Shown here piece by piece: positions 63,926-64,000 of a DNA stretch of 64,000 nt. The position numbers and the translations under genes were made by a program. The stretch comes from Hirudinaria manillensis (lineage: Eukaryota; Annelida; Clitellata; Hirudinida; Hirudinidae), in the NCBI GenBank assembly GCA_034509925.1, contig CM067535.1, forward strand, positions 7,284,701-7,348,700, given 5' to 3'. Position 1 is the first letter of the stretch. Every line of letters starts with the position of its first letter. Under the pieces are notes generated by a model, which did no database searches, was not told the origin of the DNA, and saw only the letters and a list, made by a program, of their open reading frames with translations.

Positions 63926-64000
63926 CTCTGAATGGAATTACGCAAATTGTTGAATGAGAAACTTCAAGATAATAAATGCCCAGCATAAAATTTTATCGTG

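Noticed and set aside
63644..63986. Poly-Asn/Ser and poly-Thr frames on the minus strand
   Set aside because: Translation of a (TTG/CTG)n microsatellite; no donor in phase with the exon at 63563 was found.

Overview
The window is animal (metazoan) nuclear DNA. Its genes are split into many short exons with GT-AG introns (one GC-AG), start codons have eukaryotic contexts, and introns and intergenic DNA are full of ATT, CATC/GATG and CCAT microsatellites. The protein set is typical of animals (L1-family adhesion molecule, Brahma/BRG1, MTCL/SOGA protein). A decayed TTAGGG-like tract and intron-rich gene structures favour an invertebrate outside the arthropods, perhaps a lophotrochozoan. That assignment is an inference and the species cannot be fixed from this sequence.

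Layout from left to right. (1) 1-8886, minus strand: the 5' part of an L1CAM/neuroglian-type gene (signal peptide and Ig1 to Ig3), continuing off the left edge, with repeat-filled introns. (2) 11247-19318, plus: a complete 24-exon Brahma/SMARCA4-type chromatin-remodelling ATPase. (3) 20508-21843, minus: a small acidic protein (SMAP/C11orf58 family), tail to tail with the remodeller. (4) 23362-41958, minus: a very large MTCL/SOGA coiled-coil gene rebuilt as 29 phase-consistent exons; its first exon was not found. (5) 44983-45742, minus: SMIM4/UQCC5, a 70-residue mitochondrial membrane protein. (6) 46633-52288, plus: an 8-exon gene with about 23 C2H2 zinc fingers. (7) 53020-55645, minus: mitochondrial ribosomal protein uS15m (MRPS15). 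(8) 56054-59280, plus: a 12-exon gene that aligns along its length with coproporphyrinogen III oxidase but has lost its catalytic motifs. (9) 59598-59998 and 63217-63563, minus: two last exons of unrelated-looking single-pass membrane proteins, each a transmembrane segment plus cytoplasmic tail.

Three neighbouring genes (UQCC5, MRPS15 and the CPOX-like gene) point to mitochondria. MRPS15 and the CPOX-like gene are divergently transcribed from start codons only 408 bp apart and may share a promoter. The other genes show no obvious functional link.

The most notable item is the CPOX-like gene: an intact, mitochondrially targeted reading frame for a probable heme-pathway pseudoenzyme. Family comparisons here rest on recalled family sequences, because no database search was possible. 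Exon borders were set by reading frame, splice-site dinucleotides and phase agreement between neighbouring exons.
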